A DNA stretch of 64,000 nt from Schistocerca nitens (taxonomy: Eukaryota; Arthropoda; Insecta; Orthoptera; Acrididae), in the NCBI RefSeq assembly GCF_023898315.1, contig NC_064614.1, positions 74,784,501-74,848,500 of the forward strand, written 5' to 3'. A program made the position numbers and the translations under genes. Below, one piece after another: positions 31,987-44,139 of the stretch (the stretch's first letter is position 1; each line of letters opens with the position of its first letter). Under the pieces are notes generated by a model. That model was given only the letters and a program-made list of their open reading frames with translations, was not told the DNA's origin and did no database searches.

Positions 31987-34900
31987 GCCGCGTTCGTTCT
32001 CCTAGAAAGCCACAGACTCTTGTACGTCCATCGTGGAGTGCTACGCAGGGTCGGGACTCCTTTTGAAAGACGACGTGGCGCCACTGTCGTGTCGTTGGTG
32101 CACTACTCTTGGCGTGTCTTTCTGCTGCCCCGTCAAGGGAAGCCGAAACAATGTTCGTCTTGTTGACAGTAAGTGGTGCTCAACATTTAATTTGCGCCGT
32201 CTTTGTGGATATTTGTCTCACAGCAAGCAAGCACATTCCTGAATCGAGGAACGTGACGAGACGTGAGCGAACACACTGTCTGTCCTGTGAACCGCTCTTC
32301 GCGTGAGGAGATCCTGATATCCTTTGTGTCTGACCTCCTTAATCCATCGATTCCATTCTCGCATGATGGTAGTGGGGTCCTTACTAATGCTCTCAGTATT
32401 ATCACTCGTTTCCGAGTGCTGGATTATTGCGCGTCGAGGCTGGACTGGAATCAGTCTTTTTCATTTATTTAAATGGGTTGAACAATTAAAGTCAAGCTCT
32501 GTCGGATGTTCAACACCTGTCGCCCGGATGACACGAAGCGAACGCCGTCTCGGTCCTGATGGAGCTCTGGATCTTGGTCGACTCCCCAGGATTACATCCA
32601 GCAAGATCGGATGGTGCCACTTGAATCGAGTCCAAAAGGGAAACCCCCTGCTGAAGGATCCCTCAAATTAAGACTACAATTACTACCATCGTCCCGTAAG
32701 CAACTTAGCGCAAACTAAGTAGAGGGCTTAACAGCTTATGTTTCCAAGAACAGTGAAATTTTTGTATCGGCCCTTTTTAGCCCTAATGGTCGTGGCCCAT
32801 GCACGAAGCTCAACTGTATAGCCCGACGATAAGTATTGAAAGGGTACAGTACCGCCCGACATTGAAAATAGGTACAACATACTTCATTATTTTTGTCAGA
32901 ACAACACATTTTTTTGTAAAGTAACTCAATTTCAATTAATACAGTGAAGCCAGATACTAGTGTGGGAAAGAATGACAATTTATTTATTTAATTGATCACA
33001 TGTGCACTCCCACAAAATAAATCCCTACATCCAGTTTGGTGAGATCTGTGAAATGAATGGATGTATGGTCGTCTGCTAACCGCAGATAGTGAATGTGAAT
33101 ATATGATCATCTTTGAGACAATCCTTTGGCCACCTTTGGTGGGACCAAAGAGATGAAATTTACCTCAGCTTTGAGCGCCTGAAATGTGGCTGACCAATAC
33201 GGTAGCAAGGTGCTCCCCCACTTCAGCAGAGGTGCGAGAGGACTTCGAGAACGGCCATGTTTCAGCACTCTGCCGCTATATCTTGTGCTGTTAAGACCTT
33301 TTTTAGTTGTGCTCCGTAATGACAAAAGAGTGGAGACATGGTATGCATGTAGAATATTTAAGAGTAGTTTGAAATAATAATTTCTCTATCTCAGGAACTT
33401 TTGTGGGGAGAATTAAATGTCAGGCAGGTAATATTAATGGGACTGTAGTAATCTTCGGAAGTGACCAACGGTCACAATGAAACCACGTGTAGCAATAAGT
33501 TGAAATACTTCCGTGTGCTTAAGTTAAGCTGAATTACTAGCGTGTGTACAATAAGTTGAAATATTTAAGAAATAGCGTGTGTACCATAAGCTGAAATATT
33601 TAAGAAATGGCGTGTGCAGGACTTGAAATTAGAGACGAGTACTTCCACGTGGTGAGTACTGTGTGAGTCTCAATCTGTGTATGAGACAAAGGATAAAGAG
33701 AAGTACTCGTCCATGGTATCAGTTGAGGACTCGCGTGTGTGATGAATATGTTCTTAATGTTACATTGCGTGATATGATTCCGTGTGACGCTAGATTTAAA
33801 CTCTGAGAGAGAATCAACGTGAGTCGGCCGTCTATCCAGCAACGCCACTTGGCTTGCATTGCACAGGAAGACGTGCATATATCTCCAGAGTTCATAGTAG
33901 GAAAGTAGAATTACAAAGTGGGGAAGTGTCGTGTGAAACTGGTATAGATATTAATTGAAGTGGGAAAGCTGAAAGTGATAATGTTGTGACTATTCCCTGT
34001 GTAGTATTTCACATTGTAGTGTGGTGTATGTCATGTAATTTGGGTATGTGTGGTTTGCATGGGAGAGTAGCGAGGTAGTTTCAAAAGATTAATTGGTTAT
34101 GCTTGTTCCTTCTGTACCGCTCGGTCTGGAGGAAAGTTTCGTGATGATGATTGTGAGAGTCGAAGTGTGAGAAATAATAAAAGATCCACCATCCTATCCA
34201 GAAAGTGCACTGTAGCGTTAAATAAATTACGAGACCATAATATAGAGATTCACCAATGTAAAGCCATGCCCACTGGGCGGAATTTCTCATGTGTTATTGT
34301 TGTAGGTTATAGAATTTGTGTGTTTAGGTTAGAGAATTTATCGGAATAAATAAGATAGTGAAAAGAAAAAGATTGGTAGACTTTTCCTTAGAATTGTATG
34401 TTGTCATAATGTCCCGAATTTATAATGTGTGCGCCATTCATATTCAGTGCGGTGGCCACGTGTTGACAAAAGCCGTTAAATAAAAGACAAAAAGTAAATG
34501 TGGTATTGCCAGTGCGTAGTGTACAGTCAGAGTTCTGTAAATTACTGATAGTCAGATGCGTGTTTCCGTTGCGTATTATTCATACAGGAGGATAATTTGT
34601 AACTAAATGGTAAGATACGAGAGTTCATGTTACTCGATAAATTAAGAATGAATCCACTCGCTTGGCAGACCACTCATCTTGCAGGCCTGACTGCTTGATG
34701 CCACAGTATGAGCAAGGCATGTGGGTGCCTCTCAGTATAAATATTACAGAACAAGAAAGGGCAGTAGGCAGCTTCAGTACCGGGGTAAGGTTTTAACTTA
34801 CAACTTAATAGTGGCCAAGGACATGACTACTACATTAAGGCAACAGGGCAAATCTTTAGCAACAAGGCTTCTAAATTTCATACTGATCAAGCGCATTATT

Positions 34901-36302
34901 ACTTAATTCAAACAGAGTATTCTAAAAGGGTTTAGCAACAATGCTTTTAAAAGTTGCTATACTAAACTTAATACTGGCCTTGCTCAATTACCACTACTTT
35001 CAAACAATAAGCTACTGCCACCCATACGCTATACGCTCACAGGGCCACAACCGCAAGGCGATAGCTTAACCTTAAAGGGTCGTAGCAACATAAGCGAGGA
35101 CGAACACTGGCCAGGCTGTAACCGTGCGGACACTGAGGCTCTGTGCAAACTGTATTCAGTAGGCCGTTGCGACCTTACCCACCTCATAAGATGTGGTTAA
35201 GAACTCTGTGCCACTTTACTATTCTGCGGAAGCCAAGTGTGCTGCTTCAAAGAACACACTCCGCAATAAAACCGCCCCAAAGGGCAACTCATACACTTTA
35301 CAGTTAAAATTTTTGAGCCAGTTCAAAGGAGCAATACTATAAAAGCCCTCACCATTCCACGCCCTGCACTGCCGGGACATTGTGATCACACAACACAGCA
35401 CAGGGATGCCTCAACTTTCCACAGTCCAAACTCGAGTTTTTTAAAAAAGCAACGTACGCACTCGACGTTTCACCGGGACCTCCCTCTTTTGGGTTAAATC
35501 AGTAGCAACAACCCTATACGGACGATCCAGAATCGCAACAGCCAATAATGGTATCAATACTGAATAATGATCCTTTCCGTCAGCAAACTACGTCAGGTCC
35601 ATGTGCTAACTCGCCGTCATAACTAATGAAAGTTATGCCCAATGTTGCCCCCGGAATCAATCCTTACAACTTTTCACAACTGCATCACCACACCACACCA
35701 AGACTACGAGAATCAAACGTAGTACCTCTAGAACGGTAGCAACTACTCCGCAAAGGTCGTTTTCACCACTTTACCACGCTTCTGTGGTTCTCCTTAGCAA
35801 CAAGGTCATCAAGCACAGCTGTTGTCGGAGCCAGTTCTTGCAATAACTGAAAACAGCCGCATCACGAAACAAGACAAAGAAATCAGCAAGTCACACACAG
35901 TTGAAAAATAACGCTAACAATTCGCAGTCGTTACCGGCACTTTAATACGACAGGAAACACCACCAATAATCTAAGGAACCAACGCAGCTGCCTCAGCCAG
36001 TTCTGGCAGTCAACCACCGTGACAACACCACACAGCTTCTTATCGTCGGCGTGATCTATCGGCGTTGTCTACTTAACCTCTTCGTTCCCTCGCTTATGTG
36101 GACCTTTGTTCATGATTTTTTTTCTCCGTATATAGGCGCGTTATTCCGCTTATAGTCTGATGGGTCATAAGTATGGACCTTCTAGTTCTTAGTTTTGAAA
36201 CCAGGGAGCAGCATCTTACAAGGAACAATTTGTTTGTTGGCTTATAGTTGTTCGCAGACAAGAAATGGTTACGTCTACAAGTGAAAACGATAAGTAGATA
36301 AT
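31987..36302. other. Unassigned 4.3-kb region, repeat-like in parts
   Basis: No gene or known TE domain is recognised. 31990-32700 is moderately GC-rich. 33000-34650 is rich in GTG/TGT words and includes the 35-bp tandem repeat. In 34700-36070 the segment 'ttagcaacaa' recurs (near 34857, 34934 and 35794) among A/C-rich sequence. The character resembles untranslated parts of a large retroelement, but no ends or coding sequence were found. Confidence 0.3.
33540..33620. repeat. 35-bp tandem repeat, about 2.3 units
   Basis: Units at 33540-33574 and 33575-33609 differ at three positions (both begin gcgtgtgtac and contain tgaaatatttaagaaat). A third partial unit starts at 33610 (gcgtgtgcagg). An earlier diverged copy of the middle, aataagttgaaatactt, lies at about 33494-33510. 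Confidence 0.85.
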
Positions 36303-37646
36303 TACGAGGGCAGTTCAATAAGTAATGCAACACATATTTTTTCTGAAACAGGGGTTAGTTTATTCAGCATTGAAATACACCAGGTTATTCCCCAATCTTT
36401 TAGCTACACAACACTATTTTTCAACGCAATCTCCATTCAGTGCTACGGCCTTACGCCACCTTGAAATGAGGGCCTGTATGCCTGCACGGTACCATTCCAC
36501 TGGTCGATGTCGGAGCCAACGTCGTACTTCATCAATAACTTCTTCATCATCCGCGTAGTGCGTCCCACGGATTGCGTCCTTCATTGGGCCAAACATATGT
36601 AAATCCGACGGTGCGAGATCGGGGCTGTAGGGTGCATGAGGAAGAACAGTCCACTGAAGTTTTGTGAGCTCCTCTCGGGTGCGAAGACTTGTGTGAGGTC
36701 TTGCGTTGTCATGAAGAAGGAGAAGTTCGTTCTGATTTTTGTGCCTACGAACACGCTGAAGTCGTTTCTTCAATTTCTGAAGAGTAGCACAATACACTTC
36801 AGAGTTGATCGTTTGACCATGGGGAAGGACATCGAACAGAATAACCCCTTCAGCGTCCCAGAAGACTGTAACCATGACTTTACCGGCTGAGGGTATGGCT
36901 TTAAACTTTTTCTTGGTAGGGGAGTGGCTGTGGCGCCACTCCATTGATTGCCGTTTTGTTTCAGGTTCGAAGTGATGAACCCATGTTTCATCGCCTGTAA
37001 CAATCTTTGACAAGAAATTGTCACCCTCAGCCACATGATGAGCTAGCAATTCCGCACAGATGGTTCTCCTTTGCTCTTTATGGTGTTCGGTTAGACAACG
37101 AGGGACGCAGCGGGAACAAACCTTTGAATATCCCAACTGGTGAACAATTGTGACAGCACTACCAACAGAGATGTCAAGTTGAGCACTGAGTTGTTTGAAG
37201 GTGATCCGTCGATCATCTCGAACGAGTGTGTTCGCACGCTCCGCCATTGCAGGAGTCACAGCTGTGCACGGCCGACCCGCACGCGGGAGATCAGACAGTC
37301 TTGCTTGACCTTGCGGCGATGATGACACACGCTTTGCCCAACGACTCACCGTGCTTTTGTCCACTGCCAGATCACCGTAGACATTCTGCAAGCGCCTATG
37401 AATATCTGAGATGCCCTGGTTTTCCGCCAAAAGAAACTCGATCACTGCCCGTTGTTTGCAACGCACATCCATTACAGACGCCATTTTAACAGCTCCGTAC
37501 AGGGCTGACACCTGTCGGAAGTCAATGAAACTATAAGAGACGAAGCGGGAATGTTTGAAAATATTCCACAAGAAATTTCCGGTTTTTTCAACCAGAATTG
37601 GCCGAGAAAAAAAATGTGTTGCATTACTTATTGAACTGCCCTCGTA
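36303..37646 (-). mobile_element. Complete mariner transposon, apparently recent
   Basis: The TA target duplication is at 36303-36304 and 37645-37646. The terminal inverted repeats are identical over about the first 30 bp (cgagggcagttcaataagta, then atgcaacaca). Length between the TAs is 1340 bp. The minus-strand transposase frame has no stop or frameshift. Intact ends plus an intact gene make this the only element in the window that looks potentially competent. Confidence 0.95.
36414..37484 (-). CDS. Mariner transposase, intact, 356 aa
   Basis: A cut-and-paste DNA transposase acting at TA sites on its own terminal repeats. The start is taken as the ATG at 37484 (MASVMDVRCKQRAVIEFLLA). The frame stays open 29 codons upstream, but the product of 356 residues from this ATG is the usual mariner length. 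The N-terminal HTH region spans about residues 10-120 (VDKSTVSRWAKRV in the first domain, QLDISVGSAVTIVHQLGYSK in the second). The catalytic triad is D165 (IVTGDETWVHHFEPETK), D259 (LLLLHDNARPHTS) and D294 (YSPDLAPSDLHMF), with 34 residues between the last two, the mariner D34D signature. The C-terminus ends NGDCVEK. I see no disabling change. Activity is not shown by sequence alone, because missense changes cannot be excluded. Confidence 0.95.
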   Translation of the reverse strand: MASVMDVRCKQRAVIEFLLAENQGISDIHRRLQNVYGDLAVDKSTVSRWAKRVSSSPQGQARLSDLPRAGRPCTAVTPAMAERANTLVRDDRRITFKQLSAQLDISVGSAVTIVHQLGYSKVCSRCVPRCLTEHHKEQRRTICAELLAHHVAEGDNFLSKIVTGDETWVHHFEPETKRQSMEWRHSHSPTKKKFKAIPSAGKVMVTVFWDAEGVILFDVLPHGQTINSEVYCATLQKLKKRLQRVRRHKNQNELLLLHDNARPHTSLRTREELTKLQWTVLPHAPYSPDLAPSDLHMFGPMKDAIRGTHYADDEEVIDEVRRWLRHRPVEWYRAGIQALISRWRKAVALNGDCVEK

Positions 37647-38234
37647 TTAGGCCTATATTTTAGACTGAGAATTTGTGTTCTGTTACTTAAAGTTCGCTAG
37701 CTATTCTAGATGTTGAGAATTACTTGACATTAGTATAAATTTTGTTCATAACTATGAAATAAACCATTTTATGAAGGTCCTTGTATGTGGATCGCAAGCC
37801 ATAATGCATATTAGCTAATTTAAGACTGGTCTTCTATAATGGAAATAACTTGTCTGAAATTTTTGTATGATTATTCTTTGCTTATATTTATGTTTAAGGG
37901 TATCAACAAAAACCTGTATTGGAAATGATATAACTCAAAAACGCTAACATTAAGTATCCTATTTCCCACGTGCGTTAGCCAATATATATAATTCTTTCTG
38001 AAGAAAGGGGAAAAAACACAAAACACAAACAGGTACGTTTCCACGATAACTGAGACCTGAGGTCCATATACGTGGACCTCCATTTATATGCCTTAGTGAA
38101 TCATCAAACATATATTTCATTTGCATTTGTGTCATGGTTATAAGTTAGCTAGAAAACATGTACAGAACATTTCCTGCGATTCTTTTTATTTATTTTTTTT
38201 TACTACGACACTATTTACCACACACCGTGGAACA
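37647..38234. other. Unassigned AT-rich sequence
   Basis: No gene or repeat is recognised. The stretch is AT-rich with short chance frames. Confidence 0.4.
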
Positions 38235-38249
38235 CACTGAAGAGACAGA

Positions 38250-39485
38250 GAAACTGACAGGCTTGCCTAATATCGTGTATCTCCCCGCGAGAATACACAA
38301 ATGCCGCTATACGACGTGACATGGATTCGACTAATGTCTGAAGCAGTGCTTGGGAGAACTGACATTGGGAATCCTGCAGGACTGTCCATAAATCCGTAAC
38401 AGTGCGAGGAGGTGGAGATCTCTTCTGAACAACATTTTGCAAAGCGCCCCAGGTATACTCAATAATGTTCGTGTCTGGGGAGTTTTGCCGGGCAGGGTAG
38501 CCGCACGGTCTGAGGCGTTTTCCCACGGTTTCGCCCGGTTTCCCCCGTCGGAGGCTCAAGTCCTCCCTTTGGTAAGTGTGTGTTGTCATTAGCGTAAGTT
38601 AAAGTAGATTAAGTAGTGTGTAAGCCTAGAGACCGATGACCTCAGCAGTTTGGTCCCATAGGAACACCACAAATTTCTAAATTTTGGGGGGCATTTAGGT
38701 GGCCAGCGGAAGTGTTTAAACTAAGAAGAGTGTTTCTGGAACCATTCTGTAGCAATTTTGTACGTGTGGGGTGTCGCATTGTCCTGCTGGAATTGTCCAA
38801 GTCCGTCGGAATACACGATGGACATGAATGGATGGAGCGGTCACAAAGGATGGTTATGCGCGTCACTTATCAGAGTGGTATCTAGACGTATCAGAGGTCC
38901 CATATCAGTCCAATTGCACGCGCCCCACACCATTACACAGGCTACACAAACTTGAACATTCCTCTGCTGACATTCAGGGTCCATGGATTCATGAGGTTGT
39001 CTCCACACCCGCACCCGTCCATCCGCTCGATACAATTTCAAACGAGATTTGTCCGACCAGGCAAGGGAACACGTTTCCACTCATCAAGACTACAGTGTCG
39101 GTGTTGACGGGCCCAGGCGAGGCGTTAAGCTTGGTGTCATGCAGTCATCAAGGGTATACGATTGGGCCTTCGGTTCCGAAAGCCGATATCGATGATGTTT
39201 CGTTGAATGCTTCGCACACTGACGTTGGTGCCCCAGCATTAAAATCTGCAGCAATTAGCGGACGGGCTGAACTTCTGTCAATTTGAACGATTCTCTTCAT
39301 TCGTCGGTGATCCAGTTCTTGCAGGATCTTTTTCCGGTCGCAGTGATATTGGAGATTTGACGTTTTACTGGATTCCTGACATTCATGCTACACCCGTGAA
39401 ATGGTCGTACGGGTAAATCTGTATTTCGTCGTTACCTCGGAGATGCTGTGTCCCATAGCTCTTGCACCAACTATAACACAACGTT
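38250..39485 (-). pseudogene. Tc1-like transposase pseudogene
   Basis: The minus-strand segment 39080-38841 reads AWSDKSRLKLYRADGRVRVW, then RQPHESMDPECQQ and ACVMVWGACNWTDMGPLI. The first catalytic Asp is kept, but the neighbouring Glu of SDES is Lys. After the SINE, a frame near 38515-38290 gives RQNSPDTNIIEYTWGALQNV, the catalytic-Glu region (normally SPDLNPIEHVWG). The C-terminal SMSRRIAAFVYSRGE follows. The frame is broken in many places, so no product is expected. Compared with the sibling at 29010-30003, this copy keeps more of the catalytic core. Confidence 0.75.
38486..38697 (+). repeat. tRNA-headed SINE, type C
   Basis: The head has a B-box-like 'aggctcaagtcct'. The body differs from types A and B: it contains gagaccgatgacctcagcag followed by tttggtccca, and ends caccacaaatttc. 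It is inserted in a Tc1 relic with an imperfect 9-bp duplication (ggggagttt at 38477-38485, ggggcattt at 38698-38706). Confidence 0.8.
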
Positions 39486-39492
39486 CAAACTC

Positions 39493-39957
39493 ACTTGTTG
39501 TTGTTGTTGTTGTGGTCTTCAGTCCTGAGACTGGTTTGATGCAGCTCTCCATGCTACTCTATCCTGTGCAAGCTTCTTCATCTTCCAGTACCTACTGCAG
39601 CCTACATCCTTCTGAATATGCTTAGCGTATTCATCTCTTGGTCTCCCTCTACGATTTTTACCCTCCACGCCGCCCTCCAATACTTAATTCGTGATCTCTC
39701 GATGTCTCAGAACATGTCCAACCAACCGATCCCTTCTTCTAGTCAAGTTGTGTCACAAGCTCCTCTTCTCCCCAGTTCTATTCAATACCTCCTCATTAGT
39801 TATGTGATCTACCCATCTAATCTTCAGCATTCTTCTGTAGCACCACATTTCGAAAGCTTCTATTCTCTTCTTGTTTAAACTATTTATCGTCCACGTTTCA
39901 CTTCCATACATTGCTACACTCCATACAAATACTTTCAGAAACGACTTCCTGATACAC
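39493..39957 (-). mobile_element. RTE-type LINE 3' fragment
   Basis: It begins with (TTG)n at about 39495-39512, followed by the same 3' sequence as at 11166 and, inverted, at 56600 (gtggtcttcagtcctgagac). It ends near 39957 within the coding region for the RT C-terminus. It is heavily 5'-truncated, and target-site duplications are unclear. It lies inside the Tc1 relic. Confidence 0.85.
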
Positions 39958-40403
39958 CAGAAGTCTTATATAGGATCTGCCGGCCGCAACTGCGTATTCT
40001 TACTGTTAATACATATCTCTGTTTTCGAATACGGATGCCTATACGTTCTTTGACGCTTCAGTGTAGAAGAAGTGTAGTAGAACCGTAATGTCACGAATAA
40101 AAAATCGTGAGAGGAGGAAACCAACCGGCTCATACAGGACGAGGAACAGAATTTTCAATTGTAGGCGATTCAACCGCTGTCAACTTCGCAAACGTGTTGG
40201 TAAATGATTTCGCAGAAAATGCCGGCGCCAGTTGCACTTCTCTTTTTATTTAAAAACACGACCGGTTTCAGCACCCAAGGTCATTATCTATTGTTATATG
40301 TAAGGCGTCCTGAGGGGGCACAGATAAATTATTTTCCTTGTAATGAGACGCAGAACGGTTTTGTGAACGACGTACCAGCTGCCGCTGCCTAATCCTACTT
40401 TAT

Positions 40404-41170
40404 ACAGGGCGATCCCTTGATTATGTTAGAGAAAAATGGTTCAAATGGCTCTGAGCACTATGGGACTTAACATCTATGGTCATCAGTCCCCAAGAACTTA
40501 GAACTACTTAAACCTAACTAACCTAAGGACATCACACAACACCCAGCCATCACGAGGCAGAGAAAATCCCTGACCCCGCCGGGAATGGAACCCGGGAACC
40601 CGGGCGTGGGAAGCGCGAACGCTACCGCACGACCACGAGATGCGGGCATATGTTAGAGAACTTCAGGTATGATGGAGAAGGGTAGAGGTATCAATCTGAG
40701 GCACGGGACCCTGTTCTGGAAAGATCTGAGTCAAAAGTATTAAGCGAAAATATTTCTGTTTCCCAATCAGTCCACAGGTACCGCTAATGTAGTTGCTAAC
40801 ATTGTAAGATCAGTAACTTACAGAGTTGGTAGCATGGAAGAAAACAACAACAAAATGTCTAGTAAATATGGGATTTAAAATGCATATCTGAAGAATTAGA
40901 GCACTTGTTGACCTTCAGTTCTGTGAAACACGTTTGGTTTCCATATTTTTTGATCAGCTAAAATGGAGCCAAATAATAAACATTTTCCAGCAAGAATGGG
41001 TTCTAAAATACATACCTTACGAGCTATGGCATTTCTTCAGTAGACATGTTTTACAGTATCGAAGATGAACAATTGCTCATAGCTCTTAAGGTAAGCAATT
41101 TGGAGCCCATGCTTACCAGATATTCTTTTTCTCTTTTGGTCCATACGACCACCACTGAAAGTTCCCTAAC
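40404..41170. mobile_element. Degenerate MITE-like element related to 13893-14313, with nested SINE
   Basis: Shared segments with the MITE at 13893 include aatgtctagtaaatatg near 40855 and gctcatagctctta near 41078, in the same order. The left boundary is guessed from 'tacagggcgatccc' near 40403. The right end is not clear. A type B SINE (40434-40648) is inserted near the left end. Confidence 0.55.
40434..40648 (-). repeat. tRNA-headed SINE with full type B head
   Basis: The body is the same as in type A copies, but the head is a different tRNA-like sequence. On the minus strand it reads gcatctcgtggtcgtgcggt, with a B-box-like gggttccattcccg, and the gtcagggattttctctgcct linker. A perfect 12-bp target duplication, tatgttagagaa, is at 40422-40433 and 40649-40660. 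Confidence 0.93.
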
Positions 41171-43539
41171 CTAGTATCTCAACAATAACTGTACCAGTAC
41201 ATGTACACCGCAGCCAAAGAACGATTTTCGCACGGTCGTTTCCATACCAAGGCCCGTTACCACAAATTGATACATTAACCCTACTTCACCATGCTTCAAG
41301 GTTTGTAAAACCAACACATTATCATCCTGTACACACAATACAAATGATGTTACTTCTATCTACCTTCTGTAGCTGCACTGAAACTGTAATCATAACATTT
41401 CCAAGCTTCACACTAATATAATGTTTACTGCATGCACCTTCATGGTGCTCCAGTTTTAATGACAAACAATGTATTAGATTCTAACAGAATGGTAGTAATG
41501 GAGATTAATTTTAAGTACTGCCGAAGAATCGTTACTAAATATGAATCGTTCACTTTTTCCAACTCTTCAGAAACATTCATATTACTCCACAGGGAGTAAT
41601 TACCCCAAACTGGGAACGGCCGCTCTAACGTGTATTATGACTGCTGTGTTCTCCACAAGCTAGAGGAATCAGCCAACATAGAAGAGTCCAGGGCTCCCTA
41701 ATACTGAGGCATGAAATAGCCTCCAGAGAAGGAGCACATGGCAGGGACTATGTTGTGCACTCGCCATATGTCTCACACACATACTTCCCGAGTGTACGTT
41801 CCTCAGAAAAATGCGAGTATAAGCAGACACACGGCAGGTAACGAGGTCACTGTGACAGTAAGTGTGTCAGGGCTCATCTACTGGCCCCATAGAGAAGATT
41901 CAAATTCGGCGATGCAAGTGATGTTAGATTAACTAAATATCAGTGCAATTGAAAAATGAACTATATTGTCATTCACAATTTTCCTACTCCTGTCAAGTAT
42001 TGTAAAATTTGTGACAGTAAACAATTGCATATAGTTGTTAATCTGCCTTTGTCACGGCTGTTATCTAGCCCTATGTGACCCTGTGACTAATCTGTATAGT
42101 TACTGCGTGCAAGAAAGCCACCTCATAACCGGACTTACTTCGATGGTACAGTGGTTCCCTTGCATTCACATAATTACATTTGACGCCAAGTGCATTTGTT
42201 GAATACAACTTTCACATTACGAAAACATAGCAGTTCCCAAACGTTTTCTGGGATTTTCTGTCCTTTACTGGCACAGTAGCCAGCCACTAGAAGCAGACCA
42301 TATTGACTCGGCCTGAACGCCTGCGTCCATCCTGGGGCTCATCGGGGGAGCTGTGTTGAGCCACCGCCAAAAGAATTCAGGGCCAAGAGTTCTCCGAGGC
42401 TTCAATTAATGGATCTGCCGCCGCGGAAATATCGAGAAAGGGCGGTCGACGCCTCTTCCAGACGCCGCTGGAATTGCTTCCTAATCATCGGGCGGCTGTC
42501 CGTCCGCTGGAGGCGCTGGAAACCTCTCTCCTTCTCTCCCGAGAACCTGCCACTGCGCCCTCGTTCTGCAGGAATGAAGGAAGCTCATGGGTTATCTCAC
42601 CTCCACCGTCACCTCTGCAGGCGGATGTATACCTGCAGCACCACGCTGCTTGAGAGAGTTCTTTTATTTAAGTTTGTTGCATATCGATGGTGACAGTGAA
42701 GTATCTGCACCAAGCTCTTTGTTGGCGACAGAGCTCGCGCATTGATACTTAGGAAGCGCGGCGAGAAGCGCGCAGCATTCTCCATAGAGCACTTTTGAGT
42801 CAGCCTTTGTGCAGTGAAGCTGTGTGTAGAGAAAGAGCGGTGTGCCTGTTCACCATCAGCTATATATTATTTGAAGAATACTATAATTATATAATTCGTA
42901 ATTATTGATGAATTATTAAAAATCGACATCATGAAGATATCAAAGGTATTTAAGCGCAAACTCCATATTATAAGTTCGTCGTTACATTTTTAATCCGTTT
43001 TACGTAAACGATCCCCAAACTAAGGTTTTATGAATTGAATCATTATAAAGAGCTAAAAATTTATATTCAATCATTTTCAAAATAGAGAAGTTTATCTCAG
43101 TCAATATCGTATGATTTTTCACTGAACACAGCAACAACAAGATTTAACTTTTGTTGAGTTTTCTCAATTTGTTTATTTAATAATGACATTGAGTTTTGCA
43201 CAAGTAACTTCAATCAAAAAAGCAAATGAATAATAGAACAGTTTTAGGTCACATATTTGCAAATGCTACCCAAATAATTATCAACAACAGATCAGAGTGA
43301 GTATATTCAGACATGCAGATGTCGTTATCCAGAGGCGACCGAGTAAAATAAAAGGCAAGGAAAATATATATGTATGTTGTCAGGTTCACTACATAGATAA
43401 CCAGTACTGAGGGCCACGGCGTAAGCCTATGTGTTCACGTCGAAATAATCTTCTTTTGAGTAGTCACATTAATACTGCTACCAACAAAGGCACACGTTGT
43501 CAAAAGCAAGTCCAGACAGGAAAGCTGCAAGGAACCAAA
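41171..43539. other. Unassigned sequence with one GC-rich patch
   Basis: No gene is recognised over about 2.4 kb. A GC-rich patch (42290-42660) has frames on the plus strand with no family motif. The rest is AT-rich. The 5' limit of the following LINE is not visible, so the last few hundred bases may belong to it. Confidence 0.35.
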
Positions 43540-44139
43540 AGTTCAATTGGGACGTCATAAGCGCGTGACTGCGTGTGAGATCGCTCTATAAGTTTTCATC
43601 TATTTTTAGGTTTCAGATATATATTTTAACGGTTTTTGTGATAATATTTACTATATAAGTGACTTATTAGTGGTTTCTTCATTCACCTCTGCATTTCTTG
43701 TGTTGTGACCTGATATTTGTGAGTGTTTCGTATCGAACAACTTAACCTCTTACCCGTGTTTACAATCCGCGCTGACCAGTTGCAGCTGTAGCGGCGCATC
43801 GAAAGCTAAGTACTAATTAATTGTCTGTGTATAGTAGTTTATTTAGGAACTTTAGTAGTCTTCAACCGGTGTTCGTGGTGTTTTCTGGTGAAATAACTTC
43901 AGAAGAAATTTTTGCGAACTGCTTTCAGTTTCGTTACTGTCATTAGACGTTTGATTTTCTTTCTGTGTTAGTATTTTGTTATATTCTCATTTGTTGTTGA
44001 TTAATACTGTCAATAATACTAGTTACTGTAGTATAGAGCAAGTATGTGAATATTGTAGTCAGTTTTTAACATCTTCTTGTTGTAGTAGCGGAACTTAGAT
44101 AAAGTTGCTTTCTTGTTTCAATAACTGTAAAATTTTACC

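Larger units (their letters stand above)
38235..40074 (-). mobile_element. Tc1-like element interrupted by a SINE and an RTE fragment
   Basis: The left end (cacactgaagaga) and right end (cgcttcagtgta) match the ends of the sibling at 28957-30141. Removing the SINE (38486-38697) and the RTE fragment (39493-39957) leaves a Tc1 of about 1.16 kb. The transposase is on the minus strand and degraded. Confidence 0.82.
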
